In this document: positions 7,068-16,164 of the stretch, piece after piece | How positions within the stretch are numbered: the stretch's first letter is position 1 | Layout of the letters: the number at the start of each line of letters is the position of its first letter | From: JBCAWW01 sp045106675 | Lineage (GTDB): Bacteria; Bacteroidota; Bacteroidia; J057 | Assembly (NCBI GenBank): GCA_045106675.1 | Contig: JBGCFA010000378.1 | Span: 1-28,440, forward strand | Length of the DNA: 28,440 nucleotides | Direction of reading: 5' to 3' | Position numbers and translations under genes: made by a program | Notes under the pieces: generated by a model | Told to the model about the DNA's origin: nothing | Databases searched by the model: none | What the model saw: only the letters and a program-made list of their open reading frames with translations

Positions 7068-7099
7068 TTTGCGATGGATTTTAGCCTGCCATAAATTTG
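7068..7099 (+). promoter_or_regulatory. Bacteroidota-type promoter ahead of the MlaE-like gene
   Basis: TTTG at 7068-7071, exactly 20 bases, then TAAATTTG at 7092-7099. This fits the Bacteroidota sigma consensus TTTG-N19/20-TAnnTTTG. It overlaps the only start codon (TTG 7097) that would keep the conserved N-terminal helix of the downstream protein, so either this promoter or that start is wrong. Confidence 0.4.
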
Positions 7100-7837
7100 T
7101 ATAGCTTTTTCTTTCATACCGGCCGTTTTTTCACCTTGCTTCTTGGGATGTTCAAAACCCTAGAAAAGCCCAAGGTATATTATGAACTCGCCTTATCAGA
7201 AACGGTGAGTATGATCAACGGTAGCTTAGGCATCGTGATCGTCATCTCTGTCTTTATTGGCGGAGTTACTACCCTCCAAACGGCCTATCAGTTGATCTCT
7301 GACTTTATCCCAAAATCAGTCATTGGATCAATTGTTTCAGCGTCTACCTTATTAGAATTAGCGCCGACGGTGCTTACATTTATACTAGCCGGTCGTATTG
7401 GCTCTAAAATAGCCTCCGAAATAGGTACTATGCGCGTTACCGAGCAAATTGATGCTATCGAGGTAATGGGGATTAATACGAGTGCATATCTGATATTGCC
7501 CAAGATCATTGCAGGCTTAATTGCTTTTCCAGTACTGGTTACTGTTTCCGCTTTCCTATGTCATTTAGGTGGCATATTTGCTGGTGATTGGACGGGTGAG
7601 GTTACTGCCGTAGAATTTACCAGTGGTATCCAGACCTATTATGAACCTTTCCAAGTCGCAGTGATGTATGTCAAAGCCTTAACCTTTGGCTTTTTGATCA
7701 CTTCGGTATCTGCTTACCAAGGATATTTTACCCACGGTGGCGCTTTAGAGGTCGGGGCTTCAAGTACCCGTGCCGTTGTCTTCTCTTGTCTTTCCATGGT
7801 AGTAGCTGACTTTTTGATCGCTCAAATCATGTTGTAG
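7097..7837 (+). CDS. MlaE-family lipid-transport ABC permease, without neighbouring MlaF/MlaD
   Basis: The protein (246 residues from TTG 7097; 229 from ATG 7148) is an MlaE/YrbE-type permease: SLGIVIVISVFIGGVTTLQTAYQL, LAPTVLTFILAGRIGSKIASE with the conserved EIGTMRVTEQIDAIEVMGI segment, and four to five membrane helices. In the Mla system it sits in the inner membrane with ATPase MlaF and MCE protein MlaD to move phospholipids between membranes. The residues GRFFTLLLGMF upstream of ATG 7148 look like the family's N-terminal amphipathic helix, which favours the earlier start; a good promoter box at 7092-7099 argues against it. No MlaF-type ATPase or MCE gene lies beside it, so partners must be elsewhere. 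Confidence 0.85.
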   Translation: MYSFFFHTGRFFTLLLGMFKTLEKPKVYYELALSETVSMINGSLGIVIVISVFIGGVTTLQTAYQLISDFIPKSVIGSIVSASTLLELAPTVLTFILAGRIGSKIASEIGTMRVTEQIDAIEVMGINTSAYLILPKIIAGLIAFPVLVTVSAFLCHLGGIFAGDWTGEVTAVEFTSGIQTYYEPFQVAVMYVKALTFGFLITSVSAYQGYFTHGGALEVGASSTRAVVFSCLSMVVADFLIAQIML

Positions 7838-7922
7838 CAAACTCATTCTTGCTCGATTTCGGCGAATTCTTTCCAAAAAGCTACGTTTATTACTTCTCCC
7901 TAATGCTTTCAGCCTTGGCTGA

Positions 7923-7930
7923 TACTTTTG
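7923..7930 (+). promoter_or_regulatory. Candidate -7 box for the alpha-2-macroglobulin gene
   Basis: TACTTTTG matches TAnnTTTG. Transcription would start near 7937, which supports ATG 7998 over the TTG at 7932 as the translation start. No clear TTTG is seen at -33. Confidence 0.35.
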
Positions 7931-7997
7931 TTTGCGTAAAGAATTGTTAAATTCTGAAGCTGTTTCATTGTTCGATATACAAATACAAGATTTACCC

Positions 7998-10900
7998 ATG
8001 ATCGCCAAACACAAGCTCCCCCTCAGCATTGGGCTTTCGGCTGCCTTCATTTTGCTCACATTAGTTGGCTTGCTAAACTTAGGAGGTCCTACTCACACGC
8101 CCCCTTACAACCCCGCCTTCAACGATTACTTATCGGCCTATACTGCTGGTGAGATATCAAGGCAAAATCCAATTAAAATCCGTTTTGCCGATGATCAGGT
8201 TGAAGCGGAAGAGATTGGCGTACCCTTGGAAGATCTACCTTTCAATTTTTCGCCCTCAATTAAGGGAGTAGCACATTGGGAAGATAGCCGGACCTTGATA
8301 TTTGTTCCCGCTCATGACTTACCCTCTGGGGAACGCTTTCACGCGGTTTTAGATATGAAGGCGATTATTTCAGACATCAAGCCTGACTTAGAAGCTTTCA
8401 ATTTTCAATTCGCCACTCGCTCTCAACATCTGCAAGTCGAGTTTGCGAGCATGGAATTGATCAATAATCGCGATTCAAAGCTAAGTGGGATCGTTCGCAC
8501 AGCGGATTTCGTAACTGAGACCGAAGTAGAAAACTTGCTGAGTGCCGAATTAGATGGTGAGGGTTTATCACTTGATTGGAAGCATGATGCCAAGAACAAA
8601 GAACATACTTTTATAATACCTACGATCTCACGTTCGGAAACCGAACAAGAAGTCGAGATACGCTGGAATGCTCGTCCTCTAGGGATTGAAGAAGTGGGAC
8701 GTAAAGCCTTAGTTCTACCTCCAGTGGGAACATTTGCACCATTGGCTACCTATACCTATGATAGTCCTGATCCTTATATCGTGATTGAGTTCTCTGAACC
8801 CTTGGATCATGAGCAAGACTTAAAAGGACTCGTACGCTTGGAAAAGACAGGAATCAAAACCTCAATCGAAGCCAATCGACTTCTGATTTATCCCAATAAA
8901 AAGATAGTTGGACCTTTACAGCTTCAGCTGAACGCCGGAATCCAAAGTGCTTCTGGTTTAACCTTAAAAGCAAATACTACTGAAACAGTCCTCTTTAGCG
9001 AAACGAAGCCAGAACTGCGTATGATTGGCAAAGGAACTATTTTGCCCAATGCAGGTAGTTTACCCTTTATTTTTGAAGCAAAAGGATTGCGTGCTATTGA
9101 TGTGCGCGTTATCAAGATATATGAAAAGAACATCCCACAGTTTCTCCAAATCAACCAGTTAGATGGCAACAATGAACTGAAGAGAGTTGGACAACCCGTG
9201 ATGATGAAGCGGATTGATCTGGGGGCAAATCCAGATATGGACCTCAATCAATGGAATAGACATTCTCTCGATCTCGCCAAGATGATTAAGTCCGATCCTG
9301 GTGCTTTATATGAAGTGGCAATTGGCTACCGTCGCTCCTATGCATTTTTTGCTTGCTCCGATGAGTTGGGCGCAGAAGAAGATGTCAATATGCTAGCCTT
9401 AGAGGATGACTGGTACACTTTCAAAGCAGAAGAGGAAGATAGCTATTGGGATTACTATTATTATGACGAAAGCGAACGTGATGATCCTTGTAAAGATGAT
9501 TACTACCACGCTGATCGTATGGTCAAGCGTAATGTCTTGGCTTCTGATCTCGGCATAATCGCCAAAAAAGGAAGCGGTGGCGCTTTGATGGTGGTTACCA
9601 ATCTACAAACCACTAAGCCTGAAAGCGGAGTTTCCTTAGAAGTATATGACTATCAACATCAATTGATGCAGACCATTACTTCTGATAGTAAGGGAATGGC
9701 ACGCACGAAGTTTCCGCGGACTCCTTTTTTATTAGTAGCAAAAAAAGGAAACCAACGTGGCTACCTCCGTCTCGATGATGGCTCTGCTTTATCCATGAGT
9801 AATTTTGACATAGAGGGCCAAACTTATCATGAAGGACTAAAGGGTTATATCTATGGAGAGCGTGGCGTGTGGCGTCCCGGAGATGAGATCTATCTTACCT
9901 TTTTGCTAGAAGATAAGCTTGGCACTTTGCCGAACGATCACCCTGTAGTCTTCGAATTGATTGATCCTAGAGGTCGTTCCATCGAGAAAGTAGTCAGCCG
10001 ATCTGGACAAAATGGTTTTTATCCTTTCCCTGTAAAAACTGCAACAGATGCTCCTACTGGTAATTATAGAGCTAAAGTAAACGTAGGAGGAGCCACTTTT
10101 GAACGTACCATCAAGGTTGAGACTGTAGTTCCCAATCGTTTGAAGATGGAAATTGATTTTGGCCTGCCTGCTTTATCCAATCGTACTCGTAGCCAAAACG
10201 CACAACTAAAAGCTATGTGGCTCCACGGCGCCACGGCCAGAGGTTTAAAGGCTGAGGTAAAAGCGAATCTGAAATCTGTACCGACCAGCTTTCCCAAGTA
10301 TTCGGATTATATATTTGATGATCCCGTACGTAGATTCAGCGCTGAAGAGCAAACGCTATTTGAAGGCAATTTAACGGAAGAAGGAACTGCAAATGTTCCA
10401 GCAAATCTTTCTTCCAATGAAAGTGCTCCGGGTATGTTGCAAGCTAATTTTAGTACGCGAGTCTTCGAGCCTGGAGGAGGTTTTAGTGTCGATCGCTTTA
10501 GTGTGCCTTTCCACCCTTATCAGACATATACAGGCATCAAAACGCCGAAAGGGGACGTTGCCAGAGGTATGCTCCTGACCGACGAAGATCATAATATAGA
10601 CGTCGTTACAGTAGATACTAAAGGCAATCCGGTTTCTTCTACCGTTACGGTAACGCTTTATAAACTCAGTTGGAAATGGTGGTGGGATAAGAGTGAAGAC
10701 AATATTGGTAGCTATAAAGGAAAAGTTTCAGGTCAAGAAATTAGCAGTGGATCGGTAACTACTACCAATGGAAAAGGTAAATGGACTTTAAGAGTAGATT
10801 ACCCACAATGGGGACGATACCTCCTTCGCTCAGTTGATCAAAACGGACATGCCACAGGTAAAATCATTTATATCGATTGGCCAGGATGGGCCGGTAGAGC

Positions 10901-13526
10901 CGCTGATGATGGTCAAGGTGGAGCGCAGATGCTCACTTTCACTTCAGATAAACCCGTATATAAAGTCGGTCAAACGATCAATTTAAATATCCCTACAGGT
11001 TTTACAGGCCGTGCATTAGTGAGTGTCGAAAGCGGTACAAAAGTAGTCGAAGCCCATTGGATCGAAGCTAAAGAAGGGGTAACGGAGTTTGCACTGCAAG
11101 CAAAGGCTGCAATGGCACCTAATGTCTATATCAATGTCAGTTTACTGCAACCTCATGCCCAGACGGCTAATGATCGTCCGATACGCTTGTATGGAGTAAT
11201 TCCTATCAAAGTCGAAGACCCAGGCACGATCCTCAATCCTGAGATTGCTATGGCGGATGTCCTAGAGCCAAATTCTCGGGTACAAGTAAAGGTCTCTGAA
11301 AAGGATGGTGGACCGATGACTTATACGTTAGCAGTAGTGGATGAAGGACTTTTGGGATTGACCCGTTTTAAAACGCCAAATCCTTGGAGCACCTTTTATG
11401 CACGAGAAGCCTTAGGAATCAAAACTTGGGACATTTATGACCATGTCTTAGGTGCTTATGGCGGAGAGGTCAAAAGCCTCCTTAATATTGGTGGTGGTGA
11501 TGGAGGCGAAGGCCCAGAAGGCAAGAAGCCAGACCGCTTCAAACCTGTAGTTAAGTTTCTCGGTCCCTTCGAGCTAAAAGCTGGAGAAACTAATTCTCAC
11601 ATCATCAATATGCCTAACTATGTGGGCGCAGTGCGAACGATGGTCGTGGCTTCCAATGGTAAAGGGGCTTATGGCAAGACCGACAAATCTACCCCTGTCC
11701 GCAAAGCATTGATGGTCTTAGGATCATTACCGCGTGTAGTCGGCCCAGGAGAAAGTGTTCGGCTACCCGTAACTATCTTCTCCACAGAAGATGGTAGCAA
11801 AGTTGTCAATGTCAAAGTTGAGACGGGTAAGCGCATGTTGGTTGATGGCCCTGAAAAGCAAGTAGTACGCTTTTACAATGCCGGAGAAAAGATGGCCTAT
11901 TTCAATCTTGGAGTATTAAGTTCTCTCGGAACTGGGCACGTCAAGATTACCGTACAATCTGGTGGTGATGTGGCTGTATATGAGACTGACATCCAAGTGA
12001 GAGTCCCCAATCCAACCATCTATGAAAGCTTTTCTAAATCACTGGAGAAGAATCAATCTTGGACCCAATCGGTTGAGCCAATCGGTATGCGGGGAACACG
12101 GGCTGGGGTAGTGGAAGTCTCTTCTATTCCTCCCCTCAATCTAGGTAAGCGATTGGAATACTTGATTCGCTATCCATATGGTTGTATCGAGCAAACTACT
12201 TCCAGCGTTTTCCCACAAGTGCGCCTGGCAACTTTACTCGACTTAACTACTACCCAAAAAGCCAGCATTGATAAAAACATTCGTGCGGGCATTAAACGTC
12301 TGCGTGGTTTCCAACTAGCTAGCGGCGGAATGTCCTACTGGCCTGGAAATGGGGAGGCAAGCGATTGGGGAACTAATTATGCTGGTCACTTCATGATTGA
12401 AGCTGAAATGGCTGGATATAGCCTTCCTGATGGATTTAAAGACAAATGGATCAACTATCAGCGCAAAGAAGCGCAAAATTGGAATGGAGCGGATGGGGCA
12501 GCAGCCTTAACGCAAGCTTATCGTCTTTACCTTTTGGCTTTGGCTAAATCTCCAGACCTCGGCTCGATGAACCGAATGCGTCAAAAAGACGAATTTAGTC
12601 CTGTCGTTCGATGGAATCTTGCTGCAGCTTACTATTTGGCTGGCCAAGAAAAAGTGGCGACTGATATGGTGAAAGCATTGAGCCAAGAAGTAGCTGTATA
12701 TCAGGAACTAGGGGGAACCTATGGTTCTGAAGTGAGAGATCAAGCTGTGATTCTGCAAGCTCTTAGCCATATGGAGATGAGAGACCGTGCCGGAACGCTT
12801 GTAAAAGCGATTTCTGATAAACTTTCTTCAGACAAATGGCTAAATACTCAAGCCACTGCTTATAGCTTAGTGGCAATGGCAAAATACGTTGGAGATGAAG
12901 GCTTTAGTGAGAAAGTAGCCTTTAGTTACCGACTAGGTCAAGGAAAATGGCAAGAGGTGAAGTCTAATAAACCTATGTGGCAACTAGCATTAGCTGAAAC
13001 TGATCTTGCCGATCTTGAAATCAAAAACAAGGCAGGCGGGATGCTATTTGCTAGAGTGATCCTTGAAGGAATCCCAGAGGTTGGAGAAGCTACTGATGCT
13101 GCTAACGGTTTAGCGATGACGGTCAATTATCTTGATATGTCAGGAAAAACTGTCGATCCAGCTCAATTGGCTCAAGGAACAGATTTTAAAGCAGTCATCA
13201 CCGTGAAAAACACGGGTAGCCAGGATTATGAAGAAATGGTCTTGAACCAAATATTCCCTTCTGGTTGGGAGATTCACAATACTCGTTTAGATGGTGGAAC
13301 TGCCGGAGGTGATACTCCTGAATATCAGGACATTCGGGATGATCGGGTGTACTCATTTTATGATCTGAAACGTGGTCAAAGTAAGACATTCCAAGTACTG
13401 CTCAATGCGAGCTATTTGGGCCGTTTTTACCTGCCTGCCGTTACTAGTGATGCCATGTATGACCACTCCATCCAAGCGCGTAAAAGCGGAAAATGGGTGA
13501 AAGTCGTAGAAGCAGGCGGTAACTAA
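7998..13526 (+). CDS. Bacterial alpha-2-macroglobulin with thioester (YfhM-like)
   Basis: From ATG 7998 this is a 1842-residue envelope protein. The start has a basic stretch then a hydrophobic helix (LPLSIGLSAAFILLTLVGLL), a signal anchor or uncleaved signal; no lipobox Cys is seen, unlike the E. coli lipoprotein. A string of macroglobulin beta domains follows, then the A2M signature region (LGPFELKAGE ... NGKGAYGKTDKSTP), then the thioester site YPYGCIEQTT with Cys at about residue 1396 (codon 12183-12185), and an alpha-helical thioester domain (LASGGMSYWPG ... DWGTNYAGHFM). The C-terminal beta domain follows. Bacterial members trap attacking proteases covalently in the periplasm. An acidic, Tyr-rich insertion (about 9420-9510, DYYYYDESERDD) interrupts the N-terminal third. 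The PbpC gene often paired with this family is not next to it. Confidence 0.93.
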   Translation: MIAKHKLPLSIGLSAAFILLTLVGLLNLGGPTHTPPYNPAFNDYLSAYTAGEISRQNPIKIRFADDQVEAEEIGVPLEDLPFNFSPSIKGVAHWEDSRTLIFVPAHDLPSGERFHAVLDMKAIISDIKPDLEAFNFQFATRSQHLQVEFASMELINNRDSKLSGIVRTADFVTETEVENLLSAELDGEGLSLDWKHDAKNKEHTFIIPTISRSETEQEVEIRWNARPLGIEEVGRKALVLPPVGTFAPLATYTYDSPDPYIVIEFSEPLDHEQDLKGLVRLEKTGIKTSIEANRLLIYPNKKIVGPLQLQLNAGIQSASGLTLKANTTETVLFSETKPELRMIGKGTILPNAGSLPFIFEAKGLRAIDVRVIKIYEKNIPQFLQINQLDGNNELKRVGQPVMMKRIDLGANPDMDLNQWNRHSLDLAKMIKSDPGALYEVAIGYRRSYAFFACSDELGAEEDVNMLALEDDWYTFKAEEEDSYWDYYYYDESERDDPCKDDYYHADRMVKRNVLASDLGIIAKKGSGGALMVVTNLQTTKPESGVSLEVYDYQHQLMQTITSDSKGMARTKFPRTPFLLVAKKGNQRGYLRLDDGSALSMSNFDIEGQTYHEGLKGYIYGERGVWRPGDEIYLTFLLEDKLGTLPNDHPVVFELIDPRGRSIEKVVSRSGQNGFYPFPVKTATDAPTGNYRAKVNVGGATFERTIKVETVVPNRLKMEIDFGLPALSNRTRSQNAQLKAMWLHGATARGLKAEVKANLKSVPTSFPKYSDYIFDDPVRRFSAEEQTLFEGNLTEEGTANVPANLSSNESAPGMLQANFSTRVFEPGGGFSVDRFSVPFHPYQTYTGIKTPKGDVARGMLLTDEDHNIDVVTVDTKGNPVSSTVTVTLYKLSWKWWWDKSEDNIGSYKGKVSGQEISSGSVTTTNGKGKWTLRVDYPQWGRYLLRSVDQNGHATGKIIYIDWPGWAGRAADDGQGGAQMLTFTSDKPVYKVGQTINLNIPTGFTGRALVSVESGTKVVEAHWIEAKEGVTEFALQAKAAMAPNVYINVSLLQPHAQTANDRPIRLYGVIPIKVEDPGTILNPEIAMADVLEPNSRVQVKVSEKDGGPMTYTLAVVDEGLLGLTRFKTPNPWSTFYAREALGIKTWDIYDHVLGAYGGEVKSLLNIGGGDGGEGPEGKKPDRFKPVVKFLGPFELKAGETNSHIINMPNYVGAVRTMVVASNGKGAYGKTDKSTPVRKALMVLGSLPRVVGPGESVRLPVTIFSTEDGSKVVNVKVETGKRMLVDGPEKQVVRFYNAGEKMAYFNLGVLSSLGTGHVKITVQSGGDVAVYETDIQVRVPNPTIYESFSKSLEKNQSWTQSVEPIGMRGTRAGVVEVSSIPPLNLGKRLEYLIRYPYGCIEQTTSSVFPQVRLATLLDLTTTQKASIDKNIRAGIKRLRGFQLASGGMSYWPGNGEASDWGTNYAGHFMIEAEMAGYSLPDGFKDKWINYQRKEAQNWNGADGAAALTQAYRLYLLALAKSPDLGSMNRMRQKDEFSPVVRWNLAAAYYLAGQEKVATDMVKALSQEVAVYQELGGTYGSEVRDQAVILQALSHMEMRDRAGTLVKAISDKLSSDKWLNTQATAYSLVAMAKYVGDEGFSEKVAFSYRLGQGKWQEVKSNKPMWQLALAETDLADLEIKNKAGGMLFARVILEGIPEVGEATDAANGLAMTVNYLDMSGKTVDPAQLAQGTDFKAVITVKNTGSQDYEEMVLNQIFPSGWEIHNTRLDGGTAGGDTPEYQDIRDDRVYSFYDLKRGQSKTFQVLLNASYLGRFYLPAVTSDAMYDHSIQARKSGKWVKVVEAGGN

Positions 13527-13547
13527 TCGAAATTTGCTTTTTTGTAC

Positions 13548-13587
13548 AGCAGGGAAGGGACTATTGAGTCGCTTCCCTGCTTTTTTT
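13548..13587 (+). terminator. Intrinsic terminator after the alpha-2-macroglobulin gene
   Basis: A 10-bp stem (AGCAGGGAAG at 13548-13557 with CTTCCCTGCT at 13572-13581) and a run of seven T (13581-13587). It begins 21 bases after the stop. It also covers the TTG at 13586, making that an unlikely start for the next gene. Confidence 0.9.
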
Positions 13588-13600
13588 GTACCTTTTGGAC

Positions 13601-14287
13601 ATGATTAGGACGACAGCACTGACAAAGGTTTATCGCACTGATGAAATAGAGACCAAAGCGTTAAACGAAGTTTCGATCCATATAAGGGAAGGCGAATTTG
13701 TCTCGATCATGGGACCATCAGGTTGTGGTAAATCAAGCTTGCTCAACATATTGGGTTTGATCGACAATCCAAGTACTGGTACCTATCATTTTAATGAAGA
13801 GGAAGTTGGGCGTTACTCGGAGAGGAAAAGGGCTCAACTACGTAAACAATACATTGGCTTTATCTTTCAGAGTTTCAACTTGATTGAGGAACTGACGGTT
13901 TATGAAAATGTGGAGTTGCCACTGCTTTACAATAAAACGCCTGCTGCTCAAAGGCGCAAAATGGTAGAAGCTTTGCTCGAACGTATGAATATGATGCATC
14001 GACGCAATCATTTTCCGCAACAACTCTCTGGCGGGCAACAGCAAAGGGTGGCGGTAGCACGTGCCATCGTAACGAATCCCAAATTGATTCTTGCCGATGA
14101 GCCAACAGGAAATCTCGATAGTGCGAATGGAGATGAAGTGATGAAAATTTTGGCACAACTCAATAGTGAAGGGACCACGATTGTCATGGTTACACACTCT
14201 AATTACTGTGCTGAGTTTGGCAATCGTATCATCCGATTATTGGACGGGAAAATCGTTACTGAAAACATCGTACAACAATACTTATAA
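13601..14287 (+). CDS. ABC transporter ATP-binding protein (LolD/MacB type)
   Basis: From ATG 13601 this is a 228-residue ABC ATPase: Walker A GPSGCGKSS (about 38-46), Q-loop FQSFNLIEELTVYENVELPL, signature LSGGQQQR (about 142-149), Walker B LILADEPTGNLDS, and switch His in MVTHS. The text around the Q-loop and Walker B is typical of the LolD/MacB/FtsE class that powers FtsX-like permeases. No permease gene is adjacent, so the partner is unknown. It is the first gene of a likely three-gene run: 19 bases to the DinB-like gene, which is 9 bases from the next. A TTG at 13586 lies in the upstream terminator and is rejected. Confidence 0.92.
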   Translation: MIRTTALTKVYRTDEIETKALNEVSIHIREGEFVSIMGPSGCGKSSLLNILGLIDNPSTGTYHFNEEEVGRYSERKRAQLRKQYIGFIFQSFNLIEELTVYENVELPLLYNKTPAAQRRKMVEALLERMNMMHRRNHFPQQLSGGQQQRVAVARAIVTNPKLILADEPTGNLDSANGDEVMKILAQLNSEGTTIVMVTHSNYCAEFGNRIIRLLDGKIVTENIVQQYL

Positions 14288-14306
14288 ACTACTTATCTCT
14301 AGCAGT

Positions 14307-14876
14307 ATGCAGGCTTATATCCCCGAATTGATTGATAAAATTGAAGCAGTCAGTTTGGCTGCTAAAGAAAACTTTCAATCCTTAGATGCTTCTCAGCTTA
14401 ACTGGAAAACTAGTCCTGAAGATTGGAGTGTTGCTCAATGTTTGCATCATTTGATTACGACTAATGAGTTGTATTTCCCAATTTTTACTGCCGTGCAGAA
14501 CGATAAAGTCCCTCAGAATATATTTTCTCGTATGCGGCTTTTTTCTGGTTTTTTTGGCCGTATGCTGGTCAAACAATTAGGACCGGAAGTTATACGTAAG
14601 GCAAAAAGCCCCACTACTTTTCAACCATCACAGAGCGAATTGCCTGCGGATATTTTGGATCAGTTTTTAGCGCATCAGCATAAACTCGTACAGCAGTATC
14701 AAGCTTTGCCTTCGCAGGATTTTAGCAAATTGATCATTATTTCACCAGCCGCTTCATTCGTAACCTATAGTTTGAAAGATGCCTTACATATTCTTGCGGG
14801 CCATGAAGAACGCCATCTAGCACAAGCTAAAGGAGTGATGCAAATGCCCCAGTTTCCCATTAACTTGCAAGCTTAA
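14307..14876 (+). CDS. DinB-like (DinB_2 superfamily) protein
   Basis: This 189-residue protein begins MQAYIPELIDKIEA at ATG 14307; a longer frame from 14166 would run through the end of the ABC gene and is a shadow. It has the DinB pattern: a helical bundle with DWSVAQCLHHLITTNELYF (first metal His) and a C-terminal ILAGHEERHLAQAKGVM with the HxxxH pair. DinB-fold proteins bind a divalent metal and include thiol S-transferases and many proteins of unknown function. It is soluble, probably cytoplasmic. The substrate is unknown and nothing in the neighbours settles it. Confidence 0.85.
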   Translation: MQAYIPELIDKIEAVSLAAKENFQSLDASQLNWKTSPEDWSVAQCLHHLITTNELYFPIFTAVQNDKVPQNIFSRMRLFSGFFGRMLVKQLGPEVIRKAKSPTTFQPSQSELPADILDQFLAHQHKLVQQYQALPSQDFSKLIIISPAASFVTYSLKDALHILAGHEERHLAQAKGVMQMPQFPINLQA

Positions 14877-14885
14877 GTTTCCATT

Positions 14886-15410
14886 ATGGCAATGACCGAA
14901 CAACAAACCCAATTATATTTCTTACTGCGTCAATTCGTAACGCGTACCGCTGATCGACTCGATATTGAAGGGAAGTTGCTAGACTTCAAAGTAGGTTCCA
15001 GTACTACTTTTGGTATAGCCGCTTCAATCGTTACTTATTTTGTAGCCGTCCTCTTTTTGTTGCAAGGTTTCAGTTTGTACTATATGCTTGGAACAGGCAA
15101 TCCATGGACGCTTCTGTTTATGACCACTGCTTCATTAGGGGCAATAGCGATAGTGTCGATCTCTGCTCGCATTGATCTTGATCGACGGATGATTAGCCGA
15201 TATGTATTGGGCTTTAAATTCATGGAGATCCCTTTTGATGAAGTAAAAGCCATCAAGGTATCTGCCAACAAAATGTTTGGTCTAAATGGTGGTGCGACCT
15301 TTATCCTAGTCGATAAAAGTGATCGCAAAATGGGTTTAGTTACCTTCCGCAAGCAGGAACATATGGAGCTCTTCCATGAGCTACTTCCGGAGGTATTTAA
15401 GGCGTTTTAG
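14886..15410 (+). CDS. Small membrane protein with PH-like C-terminal domain, function unknown
   Basis: A 174-residue protein, 9 bases after the DinB-like gene. It has a polar N-terminus, two membrane helices (about 42-62 and 75-95), then a soluble region with DLDRRMISRYVLGFKFMEIPFDEVKAIKVS and KMGLVTFRKQEHMELFHELL. That pattern (two helices followed by a beta-rich segment with a final helix) resembles bacterial PH-domain membrane proteins, but I do not recognise a named family. Its stop codon overlaps that of the convergent cyclophilin gene by 4 bases. Confidence 0.7.
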   Translation: MAMTEQQTQLYFLLRQFVTRTADRLDIEGKLLDFKVGSSTTFGIAASIVTYFVAVLFLLQGFSLYYMLGTGNPWTLLFMTTASLGAIAIVSISARIDLDRRMISRYVLGFKFMEIPFDEVKAIKVSANKMFGLNGGATFILVDKSDRKMGLVTFRKQEHMELFHELLPEVFKAF

Positions 15411-16066
15411 TCCTCGAATTCGAATCCGTAAAGCTTGGTGATTTTTTTCTTTTTTAAGAAGTCTACCTCAATAGTCATTCTGATGTCTTCAGTAGGGCGA
15501 TTGCCTCTTCCTACAGCTTTGACTGCGATCTTGTCGATTACATCAAGACCTTCGATGACCTGTCCAAAGATCGTATACTGTCCATTGAGATGACGACAAT
15601 TCTTCGGATTGTGGACAATATAAAACTGACTACCACTGGAACGTCTTTGCGGATTGGCCATATCGGGTTGGCGGGCAGCAGCTAAAGCACCCTTTTTGTG
15701 CGTATAATCGGCTACAAATTCAGCTTCTACAGTATAACCTGGACCTCCATTTCCAACTTTTCCCGCAGTAGCCCCTTCTTTGGAGTTAGGATCGCCTCCT
15801 TGAATCATGAAATCTTTCATCACTCTGTGAAAGGAAAGCCCATCATAGAATCCTTCTCGAACCAGTTTGATGAAGTTTGCCTTGTGCTTAGGTGTTTTGT
15901 CGTGGAGGAGTAATACCATGTCTCCTTCAGGAGTATGAATGGTAATTACGTATTCTTTCTTTTTGTGCGTTTTGAGTTCAAGTGTAGGCGTTCCTTCCTG
16001 ACCTTGTAAATTTAGAGGTAGTAAAAACGCGAAAAGCGCTAATAAAGGCAGAATACGATTTATCAT
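15407..16066 (-). CDS. Periplasmic cyclophilin-type peptidyl-prolyl isomerase
   Basis: A 219-residue protein with a signal peptide (MINRILPLLALFAFLLPLNL, cleavage likely near QGQ). The cyclophilin core is clear: FHRVMKDFMIQGGDP (79-93) with the catalytic Arg80, SGSQFYIVH (144-152) and LNGQYTIFGQVIEG (160-173). It catalyses cis-trans isomerisation of prolyl bonds during folding of exported proteins. The loops GNGGPGYTVEAEF and ALAAARQPDMANPQ are usual for bacterial members. The C-terminal basic then acidic tail is short and unremarkable. The gene stands alone, convergent with the upstream cluster. Confidence 0.93.
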   Translation of the reverse strand: MINRILPLLALFAFLLPLNLQGQEGTPTLELKTHKKKEYVITIHTPEGDMVLLLHDKTPKHKANFIKLVREGFYDGLSFHRVMKDFMIQGGDPNSKEGATAGKVGNGGPGYTVEAEFVADYTHKKGALAAARQPDMANPQRRSSGSQFYIVHNPKNCRHLNGQYTIFGQVIEGLDVIDKIAVKAVGRGNRPTEDIRMTIEVDFLKKKKITKLYGFEFED

Positions 16067-16164
16067 GGCAAATATTTGTTGTTGAATTTAGACGCAAATT
16101 AGAAAAAAGACTGAGAGGAGAAAAAAACATAAAGGAGTATTATCTTTAAGCAGAACAAAGTCAT

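Noticed and set aside
13601..14287. MlaF ATPase partner of the MlaE-like permease
   Set aside because: The sequence is of the LolD/MacB class and the gene is separated from mlaE by the alpha-2-macroglobulin gene and a strong terminator.
14166..14306. N-terminal extension of the DinB-like protein
   Set aside because: This stretch is the end of the ABC ATPase gene read in another frame; DinB similarity begins at ATG 14307.
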